Part shown: positions 41,319 to 49,880 of the stretch, in pieces | Layout of the letters: every line of letters starts with the position of its first letter | How positions within the stretch are numbered: the first letter of the stretch is position 1 | Assembly (NCBI RefSeq): GCF_023015765.1 | Contig: NZ_JALKAL010000004.1 | Coordinates: forward strand, 124,001 to 188,000 | DNA: 64,000 nucleotides | Source: Ornithinimicrobium sp. F0845 | Lineage (GTDB): Bacteria; Actinomycetota; Actinomycetes; Actinomycetales; Dermatophilaceae | Reading direction: 5' to 3' | Notes under the pieces: model-generated | Databases searched by the model: none | Told to the model about the DNA's origin: nothing | The model's input: the letters and a program-made list of their open reading frames with translations, nothing else | Position numbers and translations under genes: made by a program

Positions 41319-42038
41319 TTGGCCGAGTCGAGCGAGGTCTCGATCCCGACCGCTGACGGGGCGATGCCCGCCCACCTGTGGTTCCCGGACTCCGTGGACG
41401 GCCGCGACCGGCCAGCCATCCTGGTCTTCCAGGAGATCTTCGGCGTGAGCAGCTATGTCCGCAGCCGCTGCGATGACCTCGCCGAGCTGGGGTATGCCGT
41501 GCTGGCACCGGAGTTCTACTGGCGACTGCCCCAGCGGACGGTCGACGAGGGGGCGGAGGACGTGCTGGAGCAGGGCCTGGCCCTTGCGGGGCAGCTGGAC
41601 TGGGAGACCGCCGTGCGCGACGGTGTCTCTGCCGCAGCGCACGTTGCCTCGCTGCCGCACGTGAGCAGCGTGGGCTTCGTCGGTTTCTGCTTCGGCGGCG
41701 GACTCGCGTATGCCGTCGCCGCCCAGGCGTCGAACCCTCCGGAGGCGCTGGTCTCCTACTACGGCTCCGCCCTGCCCCAATTGGTCGATGCCGAGGTCGA
41801 GGTGGAGGTGGCGAGCCTGCACCACTTCGGCACCGCCGATGCCTACATCCCACGTGATGCGGTCGAGGACATCCGCACGTGGGTGACACGCGGCGACAAC
41901 CTGGTGCGGTTCGAGCTCTACGACGGCGCGGGGCACGCCTTCGACAACCCGCACCCTATGTTCTCCCACCCGCAGGCATCCCTGGCCGCCTGGGACGTCA
42001 CGGTGGATTTCCTCGGCGAGCAGCTGCCCGTGGCGTGA
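41319..42038 (+). CDS. Dienelactone hydrolase family protein
   Basis: 239 residues with a TTG start at 41319, directly after the holin-type gene. ILVFQEIFGVSSYVRSRCDDLAE, the nucleophile elbow GFCFGGGLAYAV with Cys as nucleophile, HHFGTADAYIP with the acid and DGAGHAFDNP with the His make up the dienelactone hydrolase triad. The physiological ester is unknown. The stop overlaps the next start (GTGA). Confidence 0.88.
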   Translation: MAESSEVSIPTADGAMPAHLWFPDSVDGRDRPAILVFQEIFGVSSYVRSRCDDLAELGYAVLAPEFYWRLPQRTVDEGAEDVLEQGLALAGQLDWETAVRDGVSAAAHVASLPHVSSVGFVGFCFGGGLAYAVAAQASNPPEALVSYYGSALPQLVDAEVEVEVASLHHFGTADAYIPRDAVEDIRTWVTRGDNLVRFELYDGAGHAFDNPHPMFSHPQASLAAWDVTVDFLGEQLPVA

Positions 42039-42307
42039 GCCTGTGGCTCGAGCTGTTCCTCGCGGGGACGGTGGCCCTGGTCCTGGCCGGTGCCCTCGGC
42101 ACGCTCTGGCTCGTCGTCGACCGGCTGCGTCAACGGCCCACGTCCGGTCCGTCCGTCGACGGAGACAGCGCGCCGCCCGTCGTGCGCGGCGGCCTGGACT
42201 ACCGGGACCACCCCGGTCCGGTGGTGGAGCGACGCGGACCGGATGTCACGGAGCGCCGTTATCGTGACGCGGTCGACCGCACGAGCGGGCAGAATCCCCG
42301 CACGTGA
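42035..42307 (+). CDS. Small membrane protein with RRGPDV-type C-terminal tail
   Basis: 90 residues from the GTG at 42035, overlapping the hydrolase stop. One N-terminal membrane segment (LWLELFLAGTVALVLAGALGTLWLVV) is followed by a charged cytoplasmic tail ending in VVERRGPDVTERRYRDAV. The tail closely resembles that of the next gene (VIEERRGGPDVIERRDD), although the membrane parts differ. No family recognised. Not previously obvious because the frame is open far upstream. Confidence 0.65.
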   Translation: MSLWLELFLAGTVALVLAGALGTLWLVVDRLRQRPTSGPSVDGDSAPPVVRGGLDYRDHPGPVVERRGPDVTERRYRDAVDRTSGQNPRT

Positions 42308-42445
42308 CAGGCTCTGCGGGTGAGCGGCCTCCGTGACGCGGCTGTGATCGCCGGGAGGGGTTACCGATTCGACCGGCGACGGTCCCGCCCTCGGGTCATG
42401 CTGGAGGGAGCGCGCCGCAGGGCGTGCACGAGCAAAGGAGACTCC

Positions 42446-42691
42446 ATGGGCATCGGAATCGGCATCACGCTGCTGGTCGTCGGAGCCATCATCTCGTTCA
42501 CCGACCTCGACGAGAGCCTTGTCAACACCGACCTGCAGGTGGTGGGCTGGATCCTGATGGCCGGCGGCGCGCTGGCGCTCATCATGGGTCTGATCCAGAA
42601 CGCACAGCGCTCCAACAGCAGCCACACCGTGATCGAGGAGCGCCGTGGCGGACCGGACGTGATCGAGCGTCGCGACGACCGCGGGGTCTGA
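42446..42691 (+). CDS. DUF6458-type small membrane protein
   Basis: 81 residues from the ATG at 42446, preceded by AAAGGAG. Two membrane segments (GIGITLLVVGAIISFT and VVGWILMAGGALALIMGLI) are separated by an acidic stretch (DLDESLVNTDLQ), followed by a charged tail VIEERRGGPDVIERRDD. The GIGI...ISFTDLDES pattern matches the actinobacterial DUF6458 family, role unknown. A strong terminator follows. Confidence 0.8.
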   Translation: MGIGIGITLLVVGAIISFTDLDESLVNTDLQVVGWILMAGGALALIMGLIQNAQRSNSSHTVIEERRGGPDVIERRDDRGV

Positions 42692-42775
42692 CCGGGCGGC
42701 ACCGACCCCACCACGTCCCGGAGCACGAACTGCACGACACCGAGACCTGTCCGGGGTCTCCACCAGCAAGGACGG

Positions 42776-42810
42776 AGCCCGACCAGCGGGTGCTGGTCGG
42801 GCTTCGTGCT
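42776..42810 (+). terminator. Intrinsic-type terminator after the DUF6458 gene
   Basis: Perfect 12-bp stem AGCCCGACCAGC (42776-42787) with its complement at 42792-42803, 4-base loop, then TCGTGCT. It is about 85 bases beyond the stop. Confidence 0.75.
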
Positions 42811-42829
42811 AGGAGGGGAGGCCGCAGGG

Positions 42830-42940
42830 CTCAGCCGGCCCGCGGGCTGAGGCGGACCCTCAGCCGTGCCGGCCCGCGAGCCGAGGCGGGTCTGCTCAGC
42901 CGTGCCGACCCGCGGGCTGAGGCGGGCCCGCTCAGCCGTG
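42830..42940. repeat. Three to four tandem 36-bp repeats over the stop codon of the VWA gene
   Basis: CTCAGCCG recurs at 42830, 42859, 42895 and 42931, the last two intervals being exactly 36 bases. The final unit contains the stop codon of the minus-strand VWA gene (TGA at 42934-42932), and each unit repeats the CACGGCTGAG-type end, so the array looks like serial duplication of the gene's 3' end. Confidence 0.8.
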
Positions 42941-44602
42941 GCGCGCGGCGATCGCCTGGATAAACACCTGCCCGATGTCGCGCGGGTCCTCCGCGACGAA
43001 CGACTGGCCACCGGCCGCCCGTGCGACGCGGTCCAGTGCGGCGGAGTCGACGTCCGGGCCCATACCGATCAGGATCAGGCGCACCTCCCGCTCGGGGTCG
43101 GCCACCTCCTCGAGCTCGGCGATCAGCTGCTCCTCGCTGAGCCCACCGGTCGAGTCGTCGTTCACGCCGTCGGTGAGCAGCACGATGGAGCTGACGAAGC
43201 CCTCCTCCCACTCCTCCTGCATGTGCAGGTAGGCCGCGAGGATCGTGTCGTGCAGCCCGGTGTCACCCGTGGTGAAGTCCTCGTCCAGCCCGGCGACAGC
43301 CTCCTCCAGCACCGCGCGCTGGGTCTGGCCCTCGACGTCCTGGGAGAGCACCCGCACGGGGATCAGCTGCTCCCAGTCCTCGCCGTCGGGGCCGCGGTTG
43401 GTGGAGAACGCCCACAGGCCCACGGCGCTCTCGTCCGGGAACAGGCCCAGCCCGCGCTCGGCGGCCTGACTGGTGATCTGGATGCGGGACAGCTCCCCCG
43501 CGACCTCGTCCATCGAGCCGGAGACGTCGATGACGGCCAGCAGGCGCGAGGGCGGGTTCAGCGCGCCCCACTGTTCGTTGAGCGCGGCCACAGCCTCCTG
43601 GTCGACCGGGGTCGCGTCAGCGTCTCCGACCGAGAAGCCGCCCGCCTCGAACGCGGCCGCGGCCTCCGGGGCCAGCAGTGCCTCCTGGAGCTCCGCGACA
43701 CCGGGGGTGTCCGCGGCACCCGGCAGCACGACATACGGGAAGGAGAGCGACCCGGCACCGCCGCGGGGAGTCAGGCCGGACAGCTCGGTGTCGGTGCCGA
43801 CGGAGGCGGCGACCTGCCCCGCAGTGGTCGGAACGAAGACCGGCAGGCCCGAGGCCACCGCGCCGAGCGGGTCGGCGGTGGCGTTCTGCGCAAGGGTCAC
43901 CATCAGGCTCTCGGTCAGCGCGCGGGCCGCGTCGGAGTCGCCCAGCCCGGACTGCGCCGCCAGCAGGGTCGCCGTCGTCGCCGGGTCCGTCTCGGGGTTG
44001 CCCACGACCAGCGGCACACCGACGGTGACCAGGTCTGCCCAGGTGGGCTCCTCGGCCATGCCCTCGGTGGTCTCGGCGAAGAAGCCGTGCTCGGCGGCCA
44101 GCACGACCGGTGACGTGGCCACGACCGGCCCCGTCTCCACACTGGCCCCGGCCTCGGAGAGCGCGGCGGCGAACGCCGGCGAGCTGGGGATCCACACCTG
44201 CGCCTCGGGTGCCTGGCCGCCCGCGAAGGCCGTCACGACCTCCAGCGGGGCCTGCGCGACGACGGAGTATGTCGTGCACGGGTCGGCGGTCTCCGCGACC
44301 TCGGTCACCACGGGCGCGATGTCCGGCGCGGCCAGGACGGTGATCTCCTGGGTGTCCTCGCACTCGACGGCAGCTGGTGGCGCGGTGGCGGTCGCCGCGT
44401 CGGTGTCGGGTGGGGTGTCGGAGTCCGGCTCACCGTCCGTGGCACTGTCTTCGCCCGCGACGCCCGGCTCCTCCGTGCCGGTGTCGTCCCCCCCGAGGGC
44501 CTGGACGACCCCGAAGACGGCGAGCACGGCGACGGCGAGCGCGAGCAGGATGGCTAGCGGGCGCTTGAGGGATGTCTGTTCTTCACTGCGGTGGCGGGGC
44601 AC
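42932..44602 (-). CDS. Membrane-anchored solute-binding-like / VWA domain fusion protein
   Basis: 556 residues with a GTG start. A basic N-terminus and one membrane segment (PLAILLALAVAVLAVFGVVQAL) anchor the protein. An acidic linker is followed by a region resembling extracellular solute-binding proteins (ITVLAAPDIAPVV, VWIPSSPAF, FPYVVLPGAADTPG), about 100-330. A von Willebrand A domain follows with an intact MIDAS motif DVSGSMDE near residue 365, plus TTGDTGLHDTI and VLLTDGVNDDS. This fusion is known in actinobacteria, without an assigned role. TAGCAT lies 8 bases before the start. Confidence 0.85.
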   Translation of the reverse strand: MPRHRSEEQTSLKRPLAILLALAVAVLAVFGVVQALGGDDTGTEEPGVAGEDSATDGEPDSDTPPDTDAATATAPPAAVECEDTQEITVLAAPDIAPVVTEVAETADPCTTYSVVAQAPLEVVTAFAGGQAPEAQVWIPSSPAFAAALSEAGASVETGPVVATSPVVLAAEHGFFAETTEGMAEEPTWADLVTVGVPLVVGNPETDPATTATLLAAQSGLGDSDAARALTESLMVTLAQNATADPLGAVASGLPVFVPTTAGQVAASVGTDTELSGLTPRGGAGSLSFPYVVLPGAADTPGVAELQEALLAPEAAAAFEAGGFSVGDADATPVDQEAVAALNEQWGALNPPSRLLAVIDVSGSMDEVAGELSRIQITSQAAERGLGLFPDESAVGLWAFSTNRGPDGEDWEQLIPVRVLSQDVEGQTQRAVLEEAVAGLDEDFTTGDTGLHDTILAAYLHMQEEWEEGFVSSIVLLTDGVNDDSTGGLSEEQLIAELEEVADPEREVRLILIGMGPDVDSAALDRVARAAGGQSFVAEDPRDIGQVFIQAIAARHG

Positions 44603-44613
44603 AAGATGTCATG

Positions 44614-45411
44614 CTAGGTGACATCGGCCTCCGGAACAGTGCCGTCCTCCAGCACCAGCGGCCCGCACGCGCGGTCCGCAGCGAGGATCGCGGTGAGATG
44701 GCGCACCGCGTAGGGTGCCATCCGCTCGGCGAACTCCGCGGGCTCGACCCAGTGCACCGCGGCCAGTTCCCGGGGGTCCAGCACCGCTCGTTCGGCCAGG
44801 TCAGGCACCGTGCCGAGGTCGAAGACGAAGTGCACGGCGTCGTCCCACTGACGGTAGGGCGGCATCCAGTTGACCGCCAGGAGCGGCCCCGGGGGCAGGT
44901 CTACGCCGAGCTCCTCGCGGACCTCCCGCCGCAGCGCGACCCAGGGGGCCTCGTGCGGGTCGACGACCCCGCCGGGCAGGTCCCAGTCGGACTTGTAGGT
45001 GAGCTCGCACAGCAGCACCCGGTCCCGGTCGTCCCGGATCAGACCCTGCGCGATCACCCGCGTGCGGGGCAGCGTCGCGTTCAGCATGGCCAGGAAGGAC
45101 TCCCGCGTGCCCGGCTCCGGGTCCTGCGCCAGCCGGGCCAGCCGGGTGACGTCGACGGGCAGCCCGGCGGACGACATACTGCGTCCTCTCGCGCGGCCCT
45201 CCGGACGGAGACCGGCGCGCTGGAGCGCCACCCGGGTCTCCCGGTCACCGACCGGCACCTCCGCCTCCACGCGGCGCGCCCCGTCGGCAAAGGCGCGATC
45301 CAGGACCGGGACGACCTCCGCGGTGGACAGGACGGCCCCCTCGGGCCAGGTGAGCTCCAGGACGCCCGGGCCGACCTCCCGCAGCCCCAGGCCCGACCCG
45401 TCCGTGCTCAC
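44614..45411 (-). CDS. Nudix hydrolase with N-terminal extension
   Basis: 265 residues, GTG start at 45411. The Nudix box is complete: GGVVDPHEAPWVALRREVREELGV fits GX5EX7REUXEEXGU (shown here in abbreviated family form). It is preceded by an N-terminal region of about 100 residues that looks like part of a GNAT fold (ADGARRVEAEVPVGDRETRVALQRAGLRPEG in pieces). Nudix enzymes hydrolyse nucleoside diphosphates linked to other groups; the substrate is unknown. A leaderless -10 box precedes the start. Confidence 0.88.
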   Translation of the reverse strand: MSTDGSGLGLREVGPGVLELTWPEGAVLSTAEVVPVLDRAFADGARRVEAEVPVGDRETRVALQRAGLRPEGRARGRSMSSAGLPVDVTRLARLAQDPEPGTRESFLAMLNATLPRTRVIAQGLIRDDRDRVLLCELTYKSDWDLPGGVVDPHEAPWVALRREVREELGVDLPPGPLLAVNWMPPYRQWDDAVHFVFDLGTVPDLAERAVLDPRELAAVHWVEPAEFAERMAPYAVRHLTAILAADRACGPLVLEDGTVPEADVT

Positions 45412-45423
45412 CCCCTCACCCTA
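45412..45423 (-). promoter_or_regulatory. Leaderless -10 element of the Nudix gene
   Basis: TAGGGT on the minus strand (45423-45418), six bases, then the GTG at 45411. Confidence 0.6.
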
Positions 45424-45578
45424 TGCACGACGCGCGAGGCGAGGCTGGGCGGGCGCGCGGGAGGACGCCGGGCGAGCGCGCGGGGGCGAGCGGGCGGGGC
45501 GACGCCGGGCATGCACAAAGAGCCGCGCGGGCGGGCGCACGGAGCGCGGCCGGGAGGCGGCGCGGGGCGACCCCGGGC
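45424..45578. other. GC-rich degenerate repeat region
   Basis: About 150 bp almost free of A and T, with repeated GGCGAGCGCGCGGG and GACGCCGGGC blocks (about 45440-45510). No gene is seen. Confidence 0.5.
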
Positions 45579-45614
45579 GGGGAGGTCGGCCAGACAGGTT
45601 GAGCCGACCTCCCC
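45579..45614 (-). terminator. Hairpin downstream of the formaldehyde dehydrogenase gene
   Basis: Perfect 12-bp inverted repeat GGGGAGGTCGGC (45579-45590) and its complement (45603-45614) with a 12-base loop, about 30 bases after the stop. There is no T-run, so termination is less certain than at the other hairpins. Confidence 0.5.
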
Positions 45615-45644
45615 ACGAACCGGCCGGGTCGACCGGTGATGACG

Positions 45645-46859
45645 TCAGCCGACCATGCCGTGCGGGTCGATGACGTACTTCTTGGCGACGCCGGAGTCGA
45701 AGTCCTGGTAGGCCTGCGGGGCCTCGTCCAGGGACACCTTCGTCGCGTTGACGGCCTTGGCGATGTCGACCCGGTCGTGCAGGATCGCCATCATCAGGCC
45801 GCGGTGGTACTTCATCACCGGGCACTGTCCGGTCACGAAGTAGTGGGACTTGGCCCACCCGAGCCCCAGCCGCACGGACAGCGACCCCTCCTGGGCGGCC
45901 TCGTCCACGCCGCCGGGATCGCCGGTGACATAGAGGCCCGGGATGCCCAGGCCGCCACCGGCGCGGGTGATGTCCATGAGGGAGTTCAGGACCGCCGCGG
46001 GCTGCTCGGTGTCGGCGTGCTCCCCGTGGCCCCGGGCCTCGAAGCCCACGGCGTCCACGCCGCAGTCGACCTCCGGCACCCCGAGGATCTGCTCCAGCTG
46101 GTCCGGCACCGGTGCCTTGGACACGTCGACGGTCTCGCAGCCGAAGCTGCGGGCCTGGGCCAACCGCTCCTCGTTGAGGTCGCCGACGACAACGGCCGCG
46201 GCACCGAGCAGCTGGGCCGAGACCGCGGCGGCCAGGCCCACCGGCCCCGCCCCGGCGACATACACGGTCGACCCCACCTGGGTGCCGGCCGACACCGCCC
46301 CGTGGAAGCCTGTGGGGAAGATGTCCGAGAGCATGGTCAGGTCCATGATCTTGGCCATCGCCTGGTCGCGGTCGGGGAACCTCAGCAGGTTCCAGTCGGC
46401 GTAGGGTACCAGGACGTACTCCGCCTGGCCGCCGACCCAGCCGCCCATGTCGACGTAGCCGTAGGCGCTGCCCGGGCGGTCCGGGTTGACGTTGAGGCAG
46501 ATGCCTGTGGCGCGCTCCTTGCAGTTGCGGCACCGACCGCACGCGATGTTGAAGGGGACCGAACAGAGGTCGCCCTGCTTGATGAACTCGACGTCGGGGC
46601 CGGTCTCGATCACCTCACCGGTGATCTCGTGACCCAGGATGAGGTCCGGGGGTGCGGTCGTGCGGCCACGGACCATGTGCTGGTCAGAGCCGCAGATGTT
46701 GGTGGTGACGACCTTGAGGATGGCGCCGTGACGCACCTGGCGGCCTATGTTGTCGGGGTGGACTCCCGGTCCGTCCTTGAGCTCGAACTCGGGGTAGGGG
46801 ATGTCCTGGACCTCGGTCTTGCCCGGCTCGAGGTAGGCGATACCGCGATTGCTGGCCAT
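45645..46859 (-). CDS. fdhA: Formaldehyde dehydrogenase, glutathione-independent type (zinc MDR family)
   Basis: 404 residues. NRGIAYLEPGKTEVQDIPYPE, NICGSDQHMVRGRT, LILGHEITGEVIE, the structural-zinc cysteines in CGRCRNCKERATGICL and the NAD-binding VYVAGAGPVGLAAA are those of the Pseudomonas putida-type, tightly NAD-bound formaldehyde dismutase/dehydrogenase family. The catalytic zinc ligands Cys (NICGSD) and His-Glu (GHE) are present. It oxidises formaldehyde to formate. A single gene with its own intergenic regions on both sides. Confidence 0.92.
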   Translation of the reverse strand: MASNRGIAYLEPGKTEVQDIPYPEFELKDGPGVHPDNIGRQVRHGAILKVVTTNICGSDQHMVRGRTTAPPDLILGHEITGEVIETGPDVEFIKQGDLCSVPFNIACGRCRNCKERATGICLNVNPDRPGSAYGYVDMGGWVGGQAEYVLVPYADWNLLRFPDRDQAMAKIMDLTMLSDIFPTGFHGAVSAGTQVGSTVYVAGAGPVGLAAAVSAQLLGAAAVVVGDLNEERLAQARSFGCETVDVSKAPVPDQLEQILGVPEVDCGVDAVGFEARGHGEHADTEQPAAVLNSLMDITRAGGGLGIPGLYVTGDPGGVDEAAQEGSLSVRLGLGWAKSHYFVTGQCPVMKYHRGLMMAILHDRVDIAKAVNATKVSLDEAPQAYQDFDSGVAKKYVIDPHGMVG

Positions 46860-47029
46860 GGTTGCTCGCTAACCCGGCCACGACCCTGGCCCACTTGCCG
46901 GGACACGTGCCGCAGCCGAATATTGGGGGTCTCCTCACGCTAAGCGAGGGCCCCGCGTCCTGCATCCGGGTCGGGCACCCCCCGGAAGCGCCCTCTTGCC
47001 GGGCTCCTGGAGACGCCGCAGCCGGAGAC

Positions 47030-47563
47030 CTACTGGCGGACGGGCCTCGACCCGGGATCATCGAGCAGCCCGGTGCGCAGTGCCCATCGCTCGAAGACGA
47101 CGGTCGCGAACGGCGGGACCGCCGCAGCCAGGCCGAGCAGCGTGACCTTCGGGCTCCAGCCGAAGACGCTCCGGGTCGTCAGCACGACGACGCAGTAGAC
47201 GATGAACATCGCACCGTGCAGCGGCCCGAAGACCTGCACGCCCACCTCGGTGGTCTCGGCGACGTGCTTGAAGTACATGCCGACCAGCAGGCCGAGCCAG
47301 GTGAACGCCTCGGTGATGGCCGCGACCCGGAAGATGGTCCGGGTCACGCCGGCGTCGCGCGCCCAGTAGGTGAGGGCCGAGTCGCGGTTGCGTGCCCGCC
47401 AGTCATCGGTGGGCCGGGCCCGCTTGCGCTCGGCGAGCTGTCTGGCGGCCCTCGCCGTCCCGCCCTCAGGCGCCTCTCCCCCAGGGGCCCCTCCCCCAGG
47501 CGCCCCGACCACGGGCGCCCCTCTCCCAGGCGCACCGCCCTCAGACGCCCCGGCCTCAGACAT
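47030..47563 (-). CDS. DUF3817 membrane protein with repetitive N-terminus
   Basis: 177 residues from the ATG at 47563, which overlaps the PaaN stop by 8 bases (ATGTCTGA). Residues 1-40 are a repetitive Gly/Ala/Pro tail (GAPGRGAPVVGAPGGGAPGG). The DUF3817 core has three membrane segments, with RTIFRVAAITEAFTWLGLLVGMYFK in pieces and FGPLHGAMFIVYCVVV as the family signature. Its role is unknown. The repetitive tail is absent from ordinary family members and is encoded by a run of roughly 12-15 base repeats (47465-47545). Confidence 0.85.
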   Translation of the reverse strand: MSEAGASEGGAPGRGAPVVGAPGGGAPGGEAPEGGTARAARQLAERKRARPTDDWRARNRDSALTYWARDAGVTRTIFRVAAITEAFTWLGLLVGMYFKHVAETTEVGVQVFGPLHGAMFIVYCVVVLTTRSVFGWSPKVTLLGLAAAVPPFATVVFERWALRTGLLDDPGSRPVRQ

Positions 47564-49271
47564 GGCGCCGGCTGGTGATGATCCGGAACCGGTTGGCCAC
47601 GAAGGCGGCGTCGGTGTAGGCGGCGTTGGCCGCCGGGTTGGCACCGGTGCCGTGGAAGTCGCTGAACGCGGCGGTCTGGTTGACGAAGATCTGACCGGTC
47701 AGGTTCTCCGAGAGCGCCACGCCGGCGTCCGCGGCCGTCTCGCGCGCGTCCTCCAGCACCTGCTCGTCGGTCGAGTAGACCGAGGCGGTCATCGCCCCGT
47801 GCTCGCGGACCGTCTTGCACAGCAGGTCGAGCGAGACCTCCGTGCCGGGGGTGCGGATCAGGAAGGCGACCGGCCCGAAGCACTCCTGGGAGTATGCCGG
47901 GGCGTTGGCGGCGTCGACCCCGATCAGGGCGGGGACGCGCACCACGGCGTCGGGGTAGGTCGGGTGGGTGACCGGGCGTGAGTCCAGCAGCACCTCGCCC
48001 CCGAGCCGCTCAGCAAGGGCAGGCACGTCGGTGGCGCGCTCGCGCACGTCCGGGTTGACCGTCGCGCCAAGGATCTCCACGGCCCGGGCGTCGTCGGCGT
48101 TGAACGCAGTGATCGCCGCGGCCAGCCTCTCCGCGAACTGCTCGTAGGTCAGCTCACCCTCGTCGGTGCTGATGCCGTCAGCGGGGACGTACACGTTCTG
48201 CGGGGCGGTGCACATCTGGCCGGAGTAGAGGGAGAACGAGAAGGCCAGGTTGCCCAGGACACCCTTGAGGTTGTCGGTCGAGTCGACGACGACCGTGTTG
48301 AGGCCGGCCTTCTCGGTGTAGACCAGCTTGCCGGCAGCCCCCGCCTCGCGCTCCAGCCAGCCGCCGAAGCCGGGCCCGCCGGTGTAGTCGATGATCCGCA
48401 CCGCCGGGTGCAGCGCGAGGGTCTTGGCCAGCCCGTCCCGCCCCTCGACCGGTGCGCCCTCCGCGGCGAGCTGCACGAGCGCCCTGTCGAAGCCGGCCTC
48501 GGCCAGCACGTCACGGGCGATGGACACGGTGATCGCCAGGGGCAGCACCGCCTGCGGGTGGGGCTTGACGATGACCGGGTTTCCGGTCGCCAGCGACGCG
48601 AACAGGCCGGGGTAGGCGTTCCAGGTCGGGAAGGTGTTGCATCCGATGACCAGGGCCAGGCCGCGCGGCACGACGCGGTAGTCCTTCTGCATCCGGATCG
48701 GGTCGCCCTTGGTCGGCTTCTCCCAGGTCACCGACGCGGGGACCCGCTCCTGCTCGACGAGCGCGGCGGCGACGGCCTCCAGCGCCCGGTCCTGGGCGTG
48801 CGGCCCGCCGGCCTGGAAGGACATCACGAACGGCTGGCCGGAGGTGTGCATGACGGCGTTGGCCATCTCGTGGCTGCGCTTGTTGATCTGCTCGATGATC
48901 TCGACGCACACGGCCGCGCGGGTGCGGGCACCGGCGTCGCGCCACGCCGGGATCGCCGCCTCGGCGGCCTCCACGCCGGCCTCGACGTCCAGCTCGGGAT
49001 ACCGCACGCCCAGCGCCGGCCCGTAGGGCGAGACCTCGCTGCCGACCTCCTCCCCGGTGGTCGGCTGGTCCCCCAGCGGGGAGTATGTCGTGTTGCGAGC
49101 CTTCTCGAAGGCTGCCAGTCCGTCCTGGGCCGCGGTCTCGCCGTAGACCCGTGGGCTCGGCGACTCGGGGTAACGGCTGTAGTAGTCGCGGGTGGCCAGG
49201 GCCTGCGTCGCGGCCTCGAGCACCTCCGCGTGGGTCTCCAGGAGGGCGGCACCGGGGGCTGTCTCAGTCAC
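47556..49271 (-). CDS. paaN: Phenylacetic acid degradation protein PaaN (aldehyde dehydrogenase superfamily)
   Basis: 571 residues, GTG start at 49271. ATRDYYSRYPESPSPRVYGE, the long N-terminal domain and GLALVIGCNTFPTWNAYPGLFASLATGNPVIVKPHP in pieces fit the PaaN type, which oxidises the ring-opened semialdehyde in phenylacetyl-CoA catabolism. The catalytic Cys region (YSGQMCTAPQNVYV) is intact. No MaoC-like hydratase domain is fused, unlike E. coli PaaZ. The paaABCDE oxygenase genes are not in the window. Confidence 0.9.
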   Translation of the reverse strand: MTETAPGAALLETHAEVLEAATQALATRDYYSRYPESPSPRVYGETAAQDGLAAFEKARNTTYSPLGDQPTTGEEVGSEVSPYGPALGVRYPELDVEAGVEAAEAAIPAWRDAGARTRAAVCVEIIEQINKRSHEMANAVMHTSGQPFVMSFQAGGPHAQDRALEAVAAALVEQERVPASVTWEKPTKGDPIRMQKDYRVVPRGLALVIGCNTFPTWNAYPGLFASLATGNPVIVKPHPQAVLPLAITVSIARDVLAEAGFDRALVQLAAEGAPVEGRDGLAKTLALHPAVRIIDYTGGPGFGGWLEREAGAAGKLVYTEKAGLNTVVVDSTDNLKGVLGNLAFSFSLYSGQMCTAPQNVYVPADGISTDEGELTYEQFAERLAAAITAFNADDARAVEILGATVNPDVRERATDVPALAERLGGEVLLDSRPVTHPTYPDAVVRVPALIGVDAANAPAYSQECFGPVAFLIRTPGTEVSLDLLCKTVREHGAMTASVYSTDEQVLEDARETAADAGVALSENLTGQIFVNQTAAFSDFHGTGANPAANAAYTDAAFVANRFRIITSRRHV

Positions 49272-49283
49272 CCGACCAGCGTA
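49272..49283 (-). promoter_or_regulatory. Leaderless -10 element of paaN
   Basis: TACGCT on the minus strand (49283-49278), six bases, then the GTG at 49271. Confidence 0.6.
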
Positions 49284-49324
49284 ACCGCCGCCGCTCGCCC
49301 ATCCGTGGCCGCGGCGGTGTCCTC

Positions 49325-49405
49325 CGTGCCCACCGAGCGCGTGGTGTTGCTTCCGGCGGCCCCAGCCGGGCTTCTTCGAGCGCGTGGTATTGCGGCCGGC
49401 AGGTG
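49325..49405 (-). repeat. Two copies of the dispersed ~30-bp intergenic repeat
   Basis: The minus strand reads GCAACACCACGCGCTCGGT (about 49354-49336) and GCAATACCACGCGCTCG (about 49393-49377). Both match the second variant found after the response regulator at about 9518-9544 (GCAACACCACGCGCCCGGT). No gene is seen in this 200-bp region. Confidence 0.55.
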
Positions 49406-49427
49406 TGGTGGGCGTTCAAGCGCAGCC

Positions 49428-49472
49428 GGAATATTCCTTGACATTCATATGCACCTAGAGGAATATGAGGGT
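49428..49472 (+). promoter_or_regulatory. Leaderless promoter and operator-like dyads of the ArsR gene
   Basis: TTGACA (49438-49443), 17-base spacer, GAATAT (49461-49466), six bases, ATG at 49473. GGAATATTCC (49428-49437) is a perfect palindrome overlapping the upstream edge. TCATAT (49445-49450) and ATATGA (49463-49468) form an inverted repeat with a 12-base spacer across the promoter. This resembles autoregulated ArsR promoters. Confidence 0.65.
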
Positions 49473-49880
49473 ATGTCCCAGGACGTCTTCGAGGTGATCG
49501 CCGACGGAACGCGGCGGCGCATCCTCGACCTGTTGCGCTCCGGAGAGCGGCCGGTCGGCGAGCTCGTGGACCTGCTCGGGGTGTCCCAGCCCAGCGTCTC
49601 CAAGCACCTGAAGGTGCTGGACCGGGCGGCCCTGGTCCGGGTGCGGGTCGACGGACCACGCCGTCACTACTCCGTCGACCCGGCCGCGCTGGCCGAGGTC
49701 GAGGCGTGGCTGGCGCCGTTCCGCGAGCTGTGGGCGGACCGGCTGGACGCGCTCGAGCACCACCTGGACGGGCTTGAGAGCCGGGACGCCCGGGAGGACG
49801 CGCGGCAGGACGAGCGTGCACCGAGCGGCCAGACGGCCGGTGACACACGGCATACCCCATGCGAACGAGCAGAGCGATGA
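49473..49880 (+). CDS. ArsR-family regulator of the SRPBCC-linked type
   Basis: 135 residues from the ATG at 49473. VFEVIADGTRRRILDLLRSG and VGELVDLLGVSQPSVSKHLKVLDRAALV are the winged-helix core; RVRVDGPRRHYSVDP is the wing. No metal-binding Cys motif is visible, so this belongs to the group paired with SRPBCC/AHSA1 proteins rather than to metal sensors. The C-terminal 30 residues are polar. The stop overlaps the ATG of a 9-codon frame, then the SRPBCC gene. Confidence 0.9.
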   Translation: MSQDVFEVIADGTRRRILDLLRSGERPVGELVDLLGVSQPSVSKHLKVLDRAALVRVRVDGPRRHYSVDPAALAEVEAWLAPFRELWADRLDALEHHLDGLESRDAREDARQDERAPSGQTAGDTRHTPCERAER

